Shown: positions 42,618 through 51,913 of the stretch, in pieces
Position numbering within the stretch: the first letter of the stretch is position 1
How the letters are laid out: each line of letters begins with the position of its first letter
From: Bacillota bacterium
GTDB taxonomy: Bacteria; Bacillota; Clostridia; DSM-8532
Direction: 5' to 3'
Assembly (NCBI GenBank): GCA_022702935.2
Contig: JAKIML020000095.1
Location: 1 to 59,881 of the forward strand
DNA: 59,881 bases
Made by a program: the position numbers and the translations under genes
The notes under the pieces: generated by a model
The model's database searches: none
Told to the model about the DNA's origin: nothing
Seen by the model: only the letters and a program-made list of their open reading frames with translations

Positions 42618-43811
42618 ATGATTGAAAAAGTACCTTTAACGGAGCTTCGGCATCGGCTTGACCGGTTCAGAGCCGAGATGGACCGGCAGGATGCTGAATG
42701 GAAGATGGTAGTTATCTTCGGCAAGATTAATCTCTATTTCTTTACCGGCACCATGCAGGAGGGCATGCTCATCATTCCCAGGGATGACGAGGCCACCTTA
42801 TGGGTGCGAAGAAGCTATGAGCGGGCTGTTGATGAATCTTATTTCCCGAAAATCAAGCCCATGGAAAGCTATCGGGATGCGGCACAGGCCTATGGTACCA
42901 TGCCCGACAAGGTCCATATGGAGCTTGAGGTTGTCCCCATCGCTTATTTAAAAAGGTTTCAAAAATACTTTCCCATTCAGGATGTGCGCTCGGCTGACAA
43001 GGCCATAAGCAAAGTGCGTGCCATTAAGACGCCCTATGAGCTTAAGCTTATGGAAAAAGCGGGAGCCATTCATCAGCATGTTTTGGAGGAATGTGTCCCG
43101 GGTCTTTTCAGGGAGGGCATGACAGAGCTGGAATTGGCCATGGAACTTTATGCCCTGATGGTGGATAAGGGACATCACGGGGTGGTTCGCTTTTCCATGT
43201 TTGATACTGAGATGGGCATTGGACATATCGCTTTTGGAGAAAGCTCCATCTATCCTACCTATTTTAACGGCCCCGGTGGAGCCTATGGGCAGAGCCCCGC
43301 TGTTCCCATTCTGGGAAGCCGTGATCGAAGGCTGAAAAAAGGAGAACTGGTCTTTATTGATGTGGGCCTGGGTGTGGAGGGCTATCATACCGACAAAACC
43401 ATGACCTACATGTTCGGTGGCCCCCTTCCTCAAACTGTTCTGGACGCCCATGAAAGATGTGTGGATATTCAGGACAGAATCGCCGCCATGCTCGAGCCCG
43501 GCAGCATCCCCTCCCAAATTTACCGGACCATCATGGAGAGCCTTGAGCCTGAGTTTTTGGAGAACTTTATGGGATTTGGCCGACGCAGGGTGAAGTTTTT
43601 GGGTCATGGCATTGGTCTGCATATCGATGAATATCCCGTCATTGCCCAGGGCTTTGACGAGCCCCTGGAGGAAGGCATGGTTCTTGCTCTCGAACCCAAA
43701 AAAGGTATTGCCGGCGTCGGCATGGTGGGCATTGAAAACACCTTTTTGGTAACCCCCCAGGGCGGCCGCTGTATTACCGGTGCCAGTCGGGGAATGATTC
43801 CGGTCTATTGA
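42618..43811 (+). CDS. M24-family metallopeptidase (Xaa-Pro aminopeptidase-like)
   Basis: The 397-residue cytoplasmic protein has a creatinase-like N-terminal domain and a C-terminal pita-bread M24 domain. All five metal ligands are visible: Asp248 (FIDVG), Asp259 (HTDKT), His330 (LGHGIGLHIDEYP), Glu359 (ALEPKK) and Glu373 (GIENTF). Such enzymes remove N-terminal residues from X-Pro peptides. GTACGGAGT serves as the SD before ATG 42618. A perfect palindrome over its promoter suggests specific regulation. Confidence 0.88.
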   Translation: MIEKVPLTELRHRLDRFRAEMDRQDAEWKMVVIFGKINLYFFTGTMQEGMLIIPRDDEATLWVRRSYERAVDESYFPKIKPMESYRDAAQAYGTMPDKVHMELEVVPIAYLKRFQKYFPIQDVRSADKAISKVRAIKTPYELKLMEKAGAIHQHVLEECVPGLFREGMTELELAMELYALMVDKGHHGVVRFSMFDTEMGIGHIAFGESSIYPTYFNGPGGAYGQSPAVPILGSRDRRLKKGELVFIDVGLGVEGYHTDKTMTYMFGGPLPQTVLDAHERCVDIQDRIAAMLEPGSIPSQIYRTIMESLEPEFLENFMGFGRRRVKFLGHGIGLHIDEYPVIAQGFDEPLEEGMVLALEPKKGIAGVGMVGIENTFLVTPQGGRCITGASRGMIPVY

Positions 43812-43946
43812 TCCCTTTAAGCGAGGCATTTGAAAGCGTCTAATCAGTCATCAGGTTCCTGTGAACACTGTTTTTTCAAAGATCAACGAACCCCGGGCAT
43901 CTATGACCGTCTAATGGAATAGACAGGAAAGGGAGGGTGCTTCGCT

Positions 43947-44936
43947 ATGACAAAGCAAAATGCTGGAAAACGAATTTCAGGAAAGAAACGGCTATTGGGG
44001 GTTATAGGGCTGTTAATCGTAGCCCTGATGATGACCGCCTGCAGCAGTAGCAAGGAAACGGCTGCTGTAGCCTATAGTGAGGATGTTTACAGAGGCGGAA
44101 CGTCCCAACCCCAGGCCTCATCAGCGCCCCAGGCTGACGGCATAGGGATGAACGGGAGCAGCTATGAGATTGCTGAGTCCATCAACCCGACTGCAACCCA
44201 AAGAAAGATCATAAAGGATGGGAGTGTCTCCCTGGAGACTCTGAATTTTGAGGAATCCTTGAAGGCCCTGAATAAACTGATTGAGGACGTGGGAGGCTAT
44301 TCGGAAAACAGAACCGTACAGGGGCAGAGCATTACCTATCAGGGCTTAAGAAGTGCCTACTATGTCATTCGCGTTCCTGCAGAATGCTTTGAACAGGTTT
44401 TAAACAGCATGGGCAGCATTGGCACCGTATTGGAGGTCAGTGACCAGGGAACCGATATTACCGATACCTATATGGATCTGGAGACCCGGGTGAAAAACCT
44501 CAAGGTTCAGGAGCAAACCCTCCTGGAGCTCATGGCCAAGGCCACCAAGCTTGAAGACGTCATTACGTTGGAAGGCCGTATCACCGAGGTTCGATATGAA
44601 ATAGAGCGCATTGAAAACACCCTGAAAAATTATGACAGCCTGGTTGCTTACAGCCGCATTACCATTAACCTTTATGAGGTCACCGAAAGAAATGAGACAA
44701 AGCCCGTACCCAGAACCCTGGGTGACCGCATTTCCGGTTCCTTCATCCAGTCCCTGGAGGATGCCAAGAATGGATTGGAGGACTTCCTGGTCTGGCTGGC
44801 AGGGGCATGGATAGATCTTCTGCTTCTGGTCTTACTCGGCGTGGTTATCCTCCTGGTGATCAGAAAACGAGTTAAAGCAAGAAAGCCTGTAAAGCCGACC
44901 ACTCAGGAAACCACCCCGACTGAACCCAAGGAATAG
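43947..44936 (+). CDS. DUF4349 lipoprotein
   Basis: The 329-residue protein has a lipobox MTAC (Cys32) after a basic start, then a low-complexity linker. A DUF4349 domain follows (about residues 90-285), recognisable by RKIIKDGSVSLET, GGYSENRT, RVPAECFEQVL and GTDITDTYMDLETRVKNLK. A helical region predicted as coiled coil (LEGRITEVRYEIERIENTLKN) leads to a single transmembrane segment (about 287-308) and a charged cytoplasmic tail. It would be doubly anchored in the membrane. The family function is unknown. GGGAGG precedes the ATG. Confidence 0.85.
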   Translation: MTKQNAGKRISGKKRLLGVIGLLIVALMMTACSSSKETAAVAYSEDVYRGGTSQPQASSAPQADGIGMNGSSYEIAESINPTATQRKIIKDGSVSLETLNFEESLKALNKLIEDVGGYSENRTVQGQSITYQGLRSAYYVIRVPAECFEQVLNSMGSIGTVLEVSDQGTDITDTYMDLETRVKNLKVQEQTLLELMAKATKLEDVITLEGRITEVRYEIERIENTLKNYDSLVAYSRITINLYEVTERNETKPVPRTLGDRISGSFIQSLEDAKNGLEDFLVWLAGAWIDLLLLVLLGVVILLVIRKRVKARKPVKPTTQETTPTEPKE

Positions 44937-44954
44937 TTCATAATCTGTATAAAC

Positions 44955-44985
44955 GGGCCTGCACATAAAAAATGCAGCCCTTTTA
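44955..44985 (+). terminator. Terminator after the DUF4349 gene
   Basis: GGGCCTGCA and TGCAGCCC pair with one bulged base around a 9-base A-rich loop, followed by TTTTAT. Confidence 0.75.
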
Positions 44986-44986
44986 T

Positions 44987-45018
44987 GTATTTTTGGGCAA
45001 ATGTTCCCCAAAAAATAC
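44987..45018. repeat. AT-rich inverted repeat before the GGDEF-EAL gene
   Basis: GTATTTTTGGG and CCCAAAAAATAC (44987-44997 and 45007-45018) pair with one bulge around a 9-base loop. It follows the DUF4349 terminator and may act as a terminator on either strand or as leader structure of the next gene. No c-di-GMP riboswitch consensus is present. Confidence 0.4.
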
Positions 45019-45114
45019 ACAAAAATAGTGGAACTCCGGTTTTAACCCCTCATTTTTGGGTAATTATTATCAGCTTTGTCTTTTTATCTTGCAGGATATA
45101 CCGGAGGGCACCCA

Positions 45115-47571
45115 ATGGATTCAATGGTCAAGTTCTATAAGGGGATAGGTAAGTATATTGCAGCCATCGTTCTGTCTGTGATCCTTGGGTGCATTGCCTA
45201 TTTTGGCTGTCATCGCATGCTTGATTATGTTTTGGCGGAGTCCTTCAGCGATTTGGCCCAACAAGGGGTCATAACCATCGAGAAGAGTATTCGAGGGGCT
45301 TCGGAAAAACTCGACTTCATTTCTCGTGTTTTTGCGGGATTCTTTGGCTGTGGGCTGGCCGGTTTTTTGATTGCCTTGATCTTTCTCCGACAGAAAATTA
45401 AACGGGAGGAAGCCTTGTTCAATAAGGCAGTTGAAACGGCCAATATCATTATCATTTCCTTTCTCGAAGACGGCACCATTCTTTCTTTTAACCGGAATGC
45501 TGAAGAATGGCTGGGCTACAAGCGGGAACAGGTGGTTAAAACCCTGACCATCTATGAGCTTTTGAGCCTCAAGGATCAACAGAAGCTGAAAAAGATTCTG
45601 GAAGAGGCCGCCCAGGGTAATAAGGAGAAAACCTTTGAACTGACCATACGCACAAGAAGCGGTGGTGCCGGACATGTGGTCTTCAGCCTCAATATTGTGG
45701 ATCAAGGGAATAATACGGTTGTTTACGAAATGCTGGGCATTGATATCACCCCACGGGTAAAGTCCCAGATTGAGCTTATGGAAAAGCATGAGGAACTCTC
45801 GGCCGTCTACGAGGAGCTTGCTGCCTCTGAGGAAGAGCTTAAGGATCAGCTCAACGAGCTCATTCACCAGAAGATCCTTCTCCAGGAGAAGGATGAGCGG
45901 CATAATCTTATTGTGGAGGCCTGCAATATTGGTATCTGGGATTGGGATATGACCACCAATACCTATTTTTATTCCGATAAGTGGTATGAGATCCATGAGC
46001 TTAAGCGCGAGGAGATCAGCGGTAAGGAAAATCAGGTGCTGACCCAGATGATCCTCCCCGAGGACAGGGATATTCCGGTAACGGCATACAACCACCATAT
46101 TGAAAACCGGACCCCTTTCTATGAGTGCCAATACAGGATTAAAACTGCTGATGGTAAAATCAAGTGGATTTACGCGGTGGGCAAGGTGCTGTGGGATCAG
46201 GACGGCAAGCCCATCAAAATGGCAGGGGCCTATACTGACATATCGGCTGAAAAGGAGAATGAGGAGAAGGTTCACCGGTTGGCCTATTACGACACTCTGA
46301 CCGGCCTTCCCAACCGCAGTCATCTCATTGAGATCTTTAACCATCTGAAGCTCAAAGTGAGCAATATGGCGCTCGTTTATATTGATCTGGACAATTTCAA
46401 GATCATCAACGATTCCTATGGCCATGCCATCGGGGACAGCCTGCTTATAGAGGTGTCTGAGCGTCTGCAGAAGCTCTGTACGCCCAACATGTATATTTCC
46501 CGCAACGGCGGGGATGAGTTCGCCATCCTGGTATGTGATTGGGAATCCAAGGAGGCGCTGGAGGAGCTGGTAGGTAATCTTTTGAAAACCCTTGAGGGCC
46601 TGATTCGGATTAAGGACAACACCATCAGCCTCTCCACCCATGTGGGCATCTCCCTGTATCCCAAGGATGCGGATAACTTCAACGATCTATTGAAGCATGC
46701 CGATACGGCTATGTTCAGGGCCCATGAACAGCGTAATAAGTTCCTCTTCTTTGACAAGGGCATGAATGATGCTATGATAGAACGCCTTGATCTGCGCATC
46801 CGCCTTAAGGAAGCCCTGGATAATAACGAATTCCTCTTGTATTATCAACCCCAGTACCGGGGCAGCGACCGCAAGATCATGGGCTTTGAAGCCCTGGTGC
46901 GCTGGAACAGCCCTGTCATGGGCATGGTCTCACCCATGAAATTCATCCCCGTTGCCGAGGAGTCCATGCTGATTCTTCCGCTGGGCGAGTGGATTCTGGA
47001 AGAGGCTATCCGCTTTATCAAAAAGATACACCAGGCGGGCTTTGAGGATATGATTATGTCGGTGAATATCTCGGTCATTCAGCTTATGCAGGAGAACTTC
47101 TCCGATACAGTCATCCGGCTCATTGAGGCCTATGACCTGGCGCCCGAACTTTTGGAGCTTGAGATCACTGAATCGGCCATGATGGAGTCCATGGAATCGG
47201 TGCTCAAGAACATTATCTTCCTAAAGCGGCGGGGGATAAGGTTCGCTCTGGATGACTTCGGCACGGGCTATTCATCCCTCAACTATTTGACCCAGCTTCC
47301 CATCAATACCCTGAAAATCGACAAGAGCTTCATTGACAATATTGGCCGCATCAAGGAAAAGGCCTACCTTATCAGCTCCATTATGGAAATTGGGCAGAAG
47401 CTGGGCTTGAGCATTGTGGCCGAGGGTGTGGAAACTGAGGATCAGTACAATTACCTTGTAAAACGCCGCTGCGAGAGAATCCAGGGTTATCTTCTGAGCA
47501 AGCCCCTGCCCGAGGCCGATGTGATGAAAATGCTCATGGTGGATGACCGGCGGGAGATTACCACAGCCTGA
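45115..47571 (+). CDS. PAS-GGDEF-EAL c-di-GMP signalling protein
   Basis: The 818-residue membrane protein has two transmembrane segments (about 12-32 and 73-92), a PAS domain (about 100-215), a coiled coil (about 225-265) and a second PAS with PAC (about 270-395). A GGDEF diguanylate cyclase domain follows (about 405-565, NGGDEFAIL intact), then an EAL phosphodiesterase domain (about 575-810). The EAL domain has GFEALVRW, EITESAMM, DDFGTGYSSLNYL and EGVETEDQYNYL, all consistent with activity. Whether net output is synthesis or breakdown cannot be told. ATG 45115 is seven bases after GGAGGG; a longer frame from 45076 lacks an RBS. Confidence 0.92.
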   Translation: MDSMVKFYKGIGKYIAAIVLSVILGCIAYFGCHRMLDYVLAESFSDLAQQGVITIEKSIRGASEKLDFISRVFAGFFGCGLAGFLIALIFLRQKIKREEALFNKAVETANIIIISFLEDGTILSFNRNAEEWLGYKREQVVKTLTIYELLSLKDQQKLKKILEEAAQGNKEKTFELTIRTRSGGAGHVVFSLNIVDQGNNTVVYEMLGIDITPRVKSQIELMEKHEELSAVYEELAASEEELKDQLNELIHQKILLQEKDERHNLIVEACNIGIWDWDMTTNTYFYSDKWYEIHELKREEISGKENQVLTQMILPEDRDIPVTAYNHHIENRTPFYECQYRIKTADGKIKWIYAVGKVLWDQDGKPIKMAGAYTDISAEKENEEKVHRLAYYDTLTGLPNRSHLIEIFNHLKLKVSNMALVYIDLDNFKIINDSYGHAIGDSLLIEVSERLQKLCTPNMYISRNGGDEFAILVCDWESKEALEELVGNLLKTLEGLIRIKDNTISLSTHVGISLYPKDADNFNDLLKHADTAMFRAHEQRNKFLFFDKGMNDAMIERLDLRIRLKEALDNNEFLLYYQPQYRGSDRKIMGFEALVRWNSPVMGMVSPMKFIPVAEESMLILPLGEWILEEAIRFIKKIHQAGFEDMIMSVNISVIQLMQENFSDTVIRLIEAYDLAPELLELEITESAMMESMESVLKNIIFLKRRGIRFALDDFGTGYSSLNYLTQLPINTLKIDKSFIDNIGRIKEKAYLISSIMEIGQKLGLSIVAEGVETEDQYNYLVKRRCERIQGYLLSKPLPEADVMKMLMVDDRREITTA

Positions 47572-47585
47572 GAATAGGTTGATCA

Positions 47586-47615
47586 TTGACAGCTTTTATA
47601 GATCTATGGTATATT
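47586..47615 (+). promoter_or_regulatory. Promoter of rpsR
   Basis: TTGACA (47586-47591) and TATATT (47610-47615, preceded by TGG) are separated by 18 bases. The leader before the rpsR ATG is about 95 bases long and AT-rich. Confidence 0.7.
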
Positions 47616-47714
47616 AATTGGGCTATTAACATAGCTGACGGATAATATAGAGATATAAAATATGCGTGTATGCCTTAATAAAGCGTGATAGTCTTGGAAG
47701 GAGGCATTCTTCAA

Positions 47715-48005
47715 ATGTCTGAGATTAAAAAGGATAAGGGCCCTAAGAAGGGTGGCAGCGGCGAAGGCAAAGCAGCAGGCCGCAGCGGCATGAGAAGGGC
47801 AAAGCGTAAGATATGCCAGTTTTGTGTCGATAAGGTAGAGGATATAGATTACAAGGACGTGATGAAAATCCGGAAGTTCCTTTCTGAAAAAGGAAAGATT
47901 CTTCCCAGAAGAATTTCCGGAAGCTGTGCAAAGCATCAGCGCCAGCTTACAACAGCCATAAAGAGAGCTCGTCACATTGCCTTATTACCTTATACAACCG
48001 ACTAA
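47715..48005 (+). CDS. rpsR: 30S ribosomal protein S18
   Basis: The 96-residue S18 binds S6 in the small subunit. It has a lysine- and glycine-rich N-terminal extension (about 25 residues), then the conserved core KICQFCVDK (Cys34, Cys37; the zinc-type form), [21 protein letters not shown] and [30 protein letters not shown] precedes ATG 47715. rpsF and ssb, normally just upstream in Firmicutes, are absent; instead the gene has its own promoter and terminator. Confidence 0.95.
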   Translation: MSEIKKDKGPKKGGSGEGKAAGRSGMRRAKRKICQFCVDKVEDIDYKDVMKIRKFLSEKGKILPRRISGSCAKHQRQLTTAIKRARHIALLPYTTD

Positions 48006-48015
48006 TGTGTATTAA

Positions 48016-48050
48016 ACAGCCTATAGATGGAGATCTATAGGCTGTATTTC
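48016..48050 (+). terminator. Terminator after rpsR
   Basis: A perfect 13-bp stem (48016-48028 with 48033-48045) with a GGAG loop is followed by ATTTC. The stem is very stable, the T-tail short. Confidence 0.75.
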
Positions 48051-48127
48051 AATGATGCGAATTTATAAGGAAAGCTCATTCGTTATTATTCTCACCTATT
48101 ACCGCATAAAGAGCCCATTCTGGGAAA

Positions 48128-48157
48128 TTGGAACTTGCCGACCGCCAATGTTATAAT
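48128..48157 (+). promoter_or_regulatory. Promoter of the MazG-like gene
   Basis: TTGGAA (48128-48133) and a perfect TATAAT (48152-48157) are separated by 18 bases, about 30 bases before the ATG. Confidence 0.65.
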
Positions 48158-48185
48158 GATTGACAGATTGGGGTTGAAGTGATTC

Positions 48186-48524
48186 ATGAGTGTTAAAGGA
48201 ATGGATATCACAAGAAATATGCGGTTGATTGAAAGTCTGAAAAGTGATCTGCTCCTCGCTGTTTCCCATCTCTATTCGGAGATGAGCTCGGAGACCTGCG
48301 AGGATATCAGGGATGTGGCACTGGACACCCTTTCCGATGTCATCATCGCAAGCTATCTTCTCTCCAGAAGGTTAGGGGTTGACTATGCCACCCTAGAGAA
48401 ACAGATAGCCTCCAAGATTCGTCTTGGCCTGTTGCAGGAACATGAAACCGAAAAGTATTTTGGTGATTTGTCTGCATTGTCCAAAATCAGGAATCAGAAC
48501 CCACAAACGGGGAATGCTTCATAA
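48186..48524 (+). CDS. MazG-like family protein
   Basis: The 112-residue all-helical protein resembles the MazG-like proteins encoded between rpsR and rplI in many Clostridia. The pattern LKSDLLLAVSHLYSEMSSETCEDIRDVALDTLSDVIIASYLLSRRLGV fits a small MazG-fold helical bundle; the EXXED-type metal motif of active MazG pyrophosphatases is not obvious, so activity is doubtful. SD GAAGTGA precedes the ATG. rplI follows 59 bases downstream. Confidence 0.7.
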   Translation: MSVKGMDITRNMRLIESLKSDLLLAVSHLYSEMSSETCEDIRDVALDTLSDVIIASYLLSRRLGVDYATLEKQIASKIRLGLLQEHETEKYFGDLSALSKIRNQNPQTGNAS

Positions 48525-48583
48525 GCTTTTGATGGCGGGCAACCGGCAATTCACCAATAGAACAATAGCATGGAGGTTGCACG

Positions 48584-49030
48584 ATGAAAGTTATATTGAA
48601 GCAGGATGTTAAGACTCTGGGGAAGAAGGATCAGATCATAGAGGTCAATGATGGCTATGCCAGGAATTTTCTTATTCCCAAGGGTTTAGCCGCCGAGGCA
48701 ACGACTGCAGCCATCAACGAAGCCAAAGCCAAGCAGAAGGCCGAGCAGCACCGCAAGGATACCGAGCTGGCCGACGCCAAGGCTTTAGCCGCAAAGATTT
48801 CCAATCTCACAGTTACCGTCAAATCCAAGGCCGGGTCCAATGGCAAGCTCTTTGGCTCCATCACCAGCAAGGACATTGCCGATGAGCTTAAGGCCCAGCA
48901 TAAGATTTCCGTAGATAAAAAGATGTTTAATATGCCCGAGCCCATTCGTTCTCTGGGCGAAACCATGGTAGAGATTAAGCTGTACGCAGGGGTCAGCACC
49001 AAGCTGAAGGTCATTGTAGAGAATGAATAG
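48584..49030 (+). CDS. rplI: 50S ribosomal protein L9
   Basis: The 148-residue L9 has the N-terminal RNA-binding domain ([33 protein letters not shown]), a long central helix (about 41-75) and the C-terminal domain with [17 protein letters not shown] precedes the ATG. dnaB follows 23 bases downstream, the common Firmicutes order. Confidence 0.96.
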   Translation: MKVILKQDVKTLGKKDQIIEVNDGYARNFLIPKGLAAEATTAAINEAKAKQKAEQHRKDTELADAKALAAKISNLTVTVKSKAGSNGKLFGSITSKDIADELKAQHKISVDKKMFNMPEPIRSLGETMVEIKLYAGVSTKLKVIVENE

Positions 49031-49053
49031 ACGGCTTTCTTTCGGGGGTTATC

Positions 49054-50385
49054 ATGGATGATTTTACGAGGATTCCGCCCCACCATGTGGAAGCGGAACA
49101 ATCGGTGTTGGGGGCACTTTTAATCGACCGGAACGCCTTGTCCGAAGTCAGCGGCAGGCTGAAGGCCGAGGCATTCTACCTTGAAAAGCATAAGGAGATC
49201 TATGAGGCCATCCTGTCCCTGTATGAGGACAGTCTGCCCGTGGATATTGTGACAGTGTCGGATGCCCTGTCCCGGCGAGGAACGCTGGAGAAGGTAGGGG
49301 ATCTGGACTATATTGCCCATTTGGCCAACAGCGTTCCTACCACGGCCAATGTGGCCCACTATGTTTCCATTATTGAAGATAAGGCTTTGCTAAGAAGCCT
49401 TATTGCCATTTCCGGGAAAATATCGGACTTGAGCTATCAGGGGTCCATGGAGGGCACCGAGGTGCTCAATGAAGCCGAGAAGAGCATTTTCGACCTCTCC
49501 CAGGGCCTTAACCGTACCGGTCTTGAGTCCATTAATACCGTTCTGGACAAGACCTTTACCCAGTTGGAGGAGCTATGTCAGAACAAGGGGGACTTAACGG
49601 GTGTCCCCAGCGGGTTTATCGATTTGGATCGAAAGACCTCGGGCTTCCAGAACTCAGACCTTATTCTGGTGGCTGCCCGTCCGGCCATGGGAAAAACCTC
49701 CTTCGTGCTGAATATTGCCGTGAATGCGGCACTTCGCAAATATCCCGTGGCCATTTTCAGTCTGGAAATGTCCCGGGTTCAACTGGTCAATCGTATTCTC
49801 TCCCTGGAATCCATGGTGGAGCTGGAGAAGATGCGCACCGGCAAGCTGGAGGCCGAGGACTGGAAGAAGATAGGCTTTTCATTAGGCCCCTTGTCCAAGT
49901 CACCCATCTATATTGATGATAATGCCAGCACCAACGTCATGGAAATGATGTCAAAGCTTCGGAAGCTCAAGCTGGAAAAAGGCCTGGGCCTTGTCATTAT
50001 CGACTATCTCCAGCTTATGGAGGGCCGCAAAAAGACCGAAAGCCGCCAGCAGGAGATCTCGGAGATTTCACGATCCCTTAAGATTATGGCCAAGGAGCTC
50101 AATGTTCCCATTATTGCGTTGTCCCAGCTCAGCCGTGCGCCGGATCAGCGTCAGGACCATCGGCCCATACTGAGCGATTTGAGAGAGTCGGGGGCCATAG
50201 AGCAGGATGCGGACATGGTCATGTTCCTTTACCGTGACGATTATTATAACGAGGATTCCGAGAAGCGGAATATTGTAGAGGTTATTATCGCCAAGCACAG
50301 AAACGGTTCCACCGGAACGGTAGAGCTGGCCTGGATTCCTCAGTACACCAAGTTCGGAAATCGTTTGTATGACGAGCGGACCTGA
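49054..50385 (+). CDS. dnaB: Replicative DNA helicase DnaB
   Basis: The 443-residue hexameric helicase unwinds DNA at the fork. It has the N-terminal helical domain (PPHHVEAEQSVLGALLID), the linker and the RecA-like C-terminal domain with Walker A ARPAMGKTS (209-216), FSLEMSR, the Walker B-type VIIDYLQLM and SQLSRAPDQR...LSDLRESGAIEQDAD. No intein is present. It is encoded between rplI and tilS. The matching loader proteins are encoded at 6.9-8.9 kb. Confidence 0.96.
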   Translation: MDDFTRIPPHHVEAEQSVLGALLIDRNALSEVSGRLKAEAFYLEKHKEIYEAILSLYEDSLPVDIVTVSDALSRRGTLEKVGDLDYIAHLANSVPTTANVAHYVSIIEDKALLRSLIAISGKISDLSYQGSMEGTEVLNEAEKSIFDLSQGLNRTGLESINTVLDKTFTQLEELCQNKGDLTGVPSGFIDLDRKTSGFQNSDLILVAARPAMGKTSFVLNIAVNAALRKYPVAIFSLEMSRVQLVNRILSLESMVELEKMRTGKLEAEDWKKIGFSLGPLSKSPIYIDDNASTNVMEMMSKLRKLKLEKGLGLVIIDYLQLMEGRKKTESRQQEISEISRSLKIMAKELNVPIIALSQLSRAPDQRQDHRPILSDLRESGAIEQDADMVMFLYRDDYYNEDSEKRNIVEVIIAKHRNGSTGTVELAWIPQYTKFGNRLYDERT

Positions 50386-50434
50386 TAAGCATTCTAATGA
50401 GGAAGTTTTTAAAAGGCCCTATGGGGTATCGGGC

Positions 50435-51913
50435 ATGAAGCAGGGGATGAATCATTTACTCAAACGGGTAAAACAGGATATAGAGGCCCATGGGCTCATT
50501 GAAAAGGGTTGGAGGGTTGTGGCCGGAGTTTCGGGCGGAGCTGACTCGGTGGCCCTTCTTCATATGCTTATGTGCCTTCAGGAGGATTTAGGTTTTTCAC
50601 TGACGGCCGTTCATGTCCACCATGGCTTAAGGGGTTCCGAAGCCGACGGGGACGCGGCCCTGGTCCGGGACTTATGCGCCCGATGGGAGATCCCCTTTGA
50701 GCTTCACTATGCCGATGTTAAGGCCGTGGCCCAATCCAGGGGCATCTCGGTGGAGGAGGCCGGACGGGAGGAACGCTATCGGATTTTCTCCCAGGTCCTT
50801 GAAAGAACCGGGGCCCAAGCCATAGCCGTGGCCCATCAAATGGAGGATCAGGCCGAAACGGTCATGCTCCATCTTCTCCGGGGGACGGGGCTTGACGGAC
50901 TGTGCGGCATGGCCATGCGTCAGGGCTGTATCATCCGCCCGCTGCTTCATATCTCCCGCAGGGAGATACTGGCTTACTTAAAGGCCCATCACCTGGACTA
51001 TCGGGAGGACAGCACCAATCTGTCCAATGATTATACAAGGAATCGGATACGTAACACGCTCTTTCCTTCAATCAACGAGCTGTTTCAGGTGGATATCCAT
51101 GAGCAGTTGGTTAAGCTTTCTCATCTTGCCCGGGATGACAGGGACTATCTGGAGCAGGCTGCTAAGGCGGCCTTTGAACGGTGTTTGACAGAGGAAGGAG
51201 AAAAAGCTCCGGGCCTACCCTATTTGGCACTTTCCATTGAAAAAATGAAAAGCTTTCACCCAGCCCTGATAAAGAGGATAATCAGACTGGCTTGGGAGAG
51301 AATAAACACCAATCGCAAAAATTTAGAATGGCTGCATGTCAGTCAAATCCTTGAACTCATGGACAAGGGAACGGGCAAGAGGCTCTGCCTTCCATGCAAT
51401 ACGTTGGCCAGAGTTGCGTACGGGCAATTGATTATGACTGGCAATACTCATAATGAGGGTGAAATGCCTCGAACCCATGCCTATGCCTATACGGTGGTCC
51501 CCGAAGGGCTGACTTATGCCCGGGAAGCCGGAGGCACCCTTTCGGCGGCCATTATGCCTGCCCCGGAAGCCTATGCCCGGTATGGAAGACCCGGTGCCCT
51601 GAAAGAAAAGGATTTGGTACAGCTTTTTGATTATGATAAACTTAAGAGTGGAATAACCTTAAGGAATCGACGTGAGGGGGACAGGATTCACCTCCGGGGT
51701 TCCAAGGGTGAGAAAAAATTAAAGGAATATTTTATTGACGCAAAGATACCCAGGGAGCAGCGTCTTTCCATTCCTCTGGTGGCCTTAGGCAATAAGGTGA
51801 TTTGGGTGATTGGAAGAAGAACATCCCAGGCTTTTAGCGCTCAGGAAGAGACACAAAGGGTTTGGGTGCTGTCCTGGAACAGTCATGATGGAGGAGAAAA
51901 CAGCAATGTCTAA
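50435..51913 (+). CDS. tilS: tRNA(Ile)-lysidine synthase
   Basis: TilS converts the wobble cytidine of the CAU-anticodon tRNA-Ile to lysidine, so that it reads AUA. The protein of about 492 residues has the PP-loop SGGADS (33-38), HVHHGLRG, AHQMEDQAETVMLHLLRG and the RNRIRNTLFP segment. The C-terminal tRNA-binding domain has LRNRREGDRIHLRGSKGEKKLKEYFID. I place the start at ATG 50435; an in-frame ATG at 50369 overlaps dnaB and has no RBS, and 50447 is another option. It overlaps hpt by eight bases. Confidence 0.92.
   Translation: MKQGMNHLLKRVKQDIEAHGLIEKGWRVVAGVSGGADSVALLHMLMCLQEDLGFSLTAVHVHHGLRGSEADGDAALVRDLCARWEIPFELHYADVKAVAQSRGISVEEAGREERYRIFSQVLERTGAQAIAVAHQMEDQAETVMLHLLRGTGLDGLCGMAMRQGCIIRPLLHISRREILAYLKAHHLDYREDSTNLSNDYTRNRIRNTLFPSINELFQVDIHEQLVKLSHLARDDRDYLEQAAKAAFERCLTEEGEKAPGLPYLALSIEKMKSFHPALIKRIIRLAWERINTNRKNLEWLHVSQILELMDKGTGKRLCLPCNTLARVAYGQLIMTGNTHNEGEMPRTHAYAYTVVPEGLTYAREAGGTLSAAIMPAPEAYARYGRPGALKEKDLVQLFDYDKLKSGITLRNRREGDRIHLRGSKGEKKLKEYFIDAKIPREQRLSIPLVALGNKVIWVIGRRTSQAFSAQEETQRVWVLSWNSHDGGENSNV

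Noticed and set aside
44937-45114. A c-di-GMP riboswitch ahead of the GGDEF-EAL gene
   Set aside because: Only a terminator and an AT-rich inverted repeat are seen; none of the conserved GEMM sequence elements are present.
45121-46641. A 506-codon minus-strand open frame
   Set aside because: It is antisense to the clear PAS-GGDEF gene and has no recognisable protein features.
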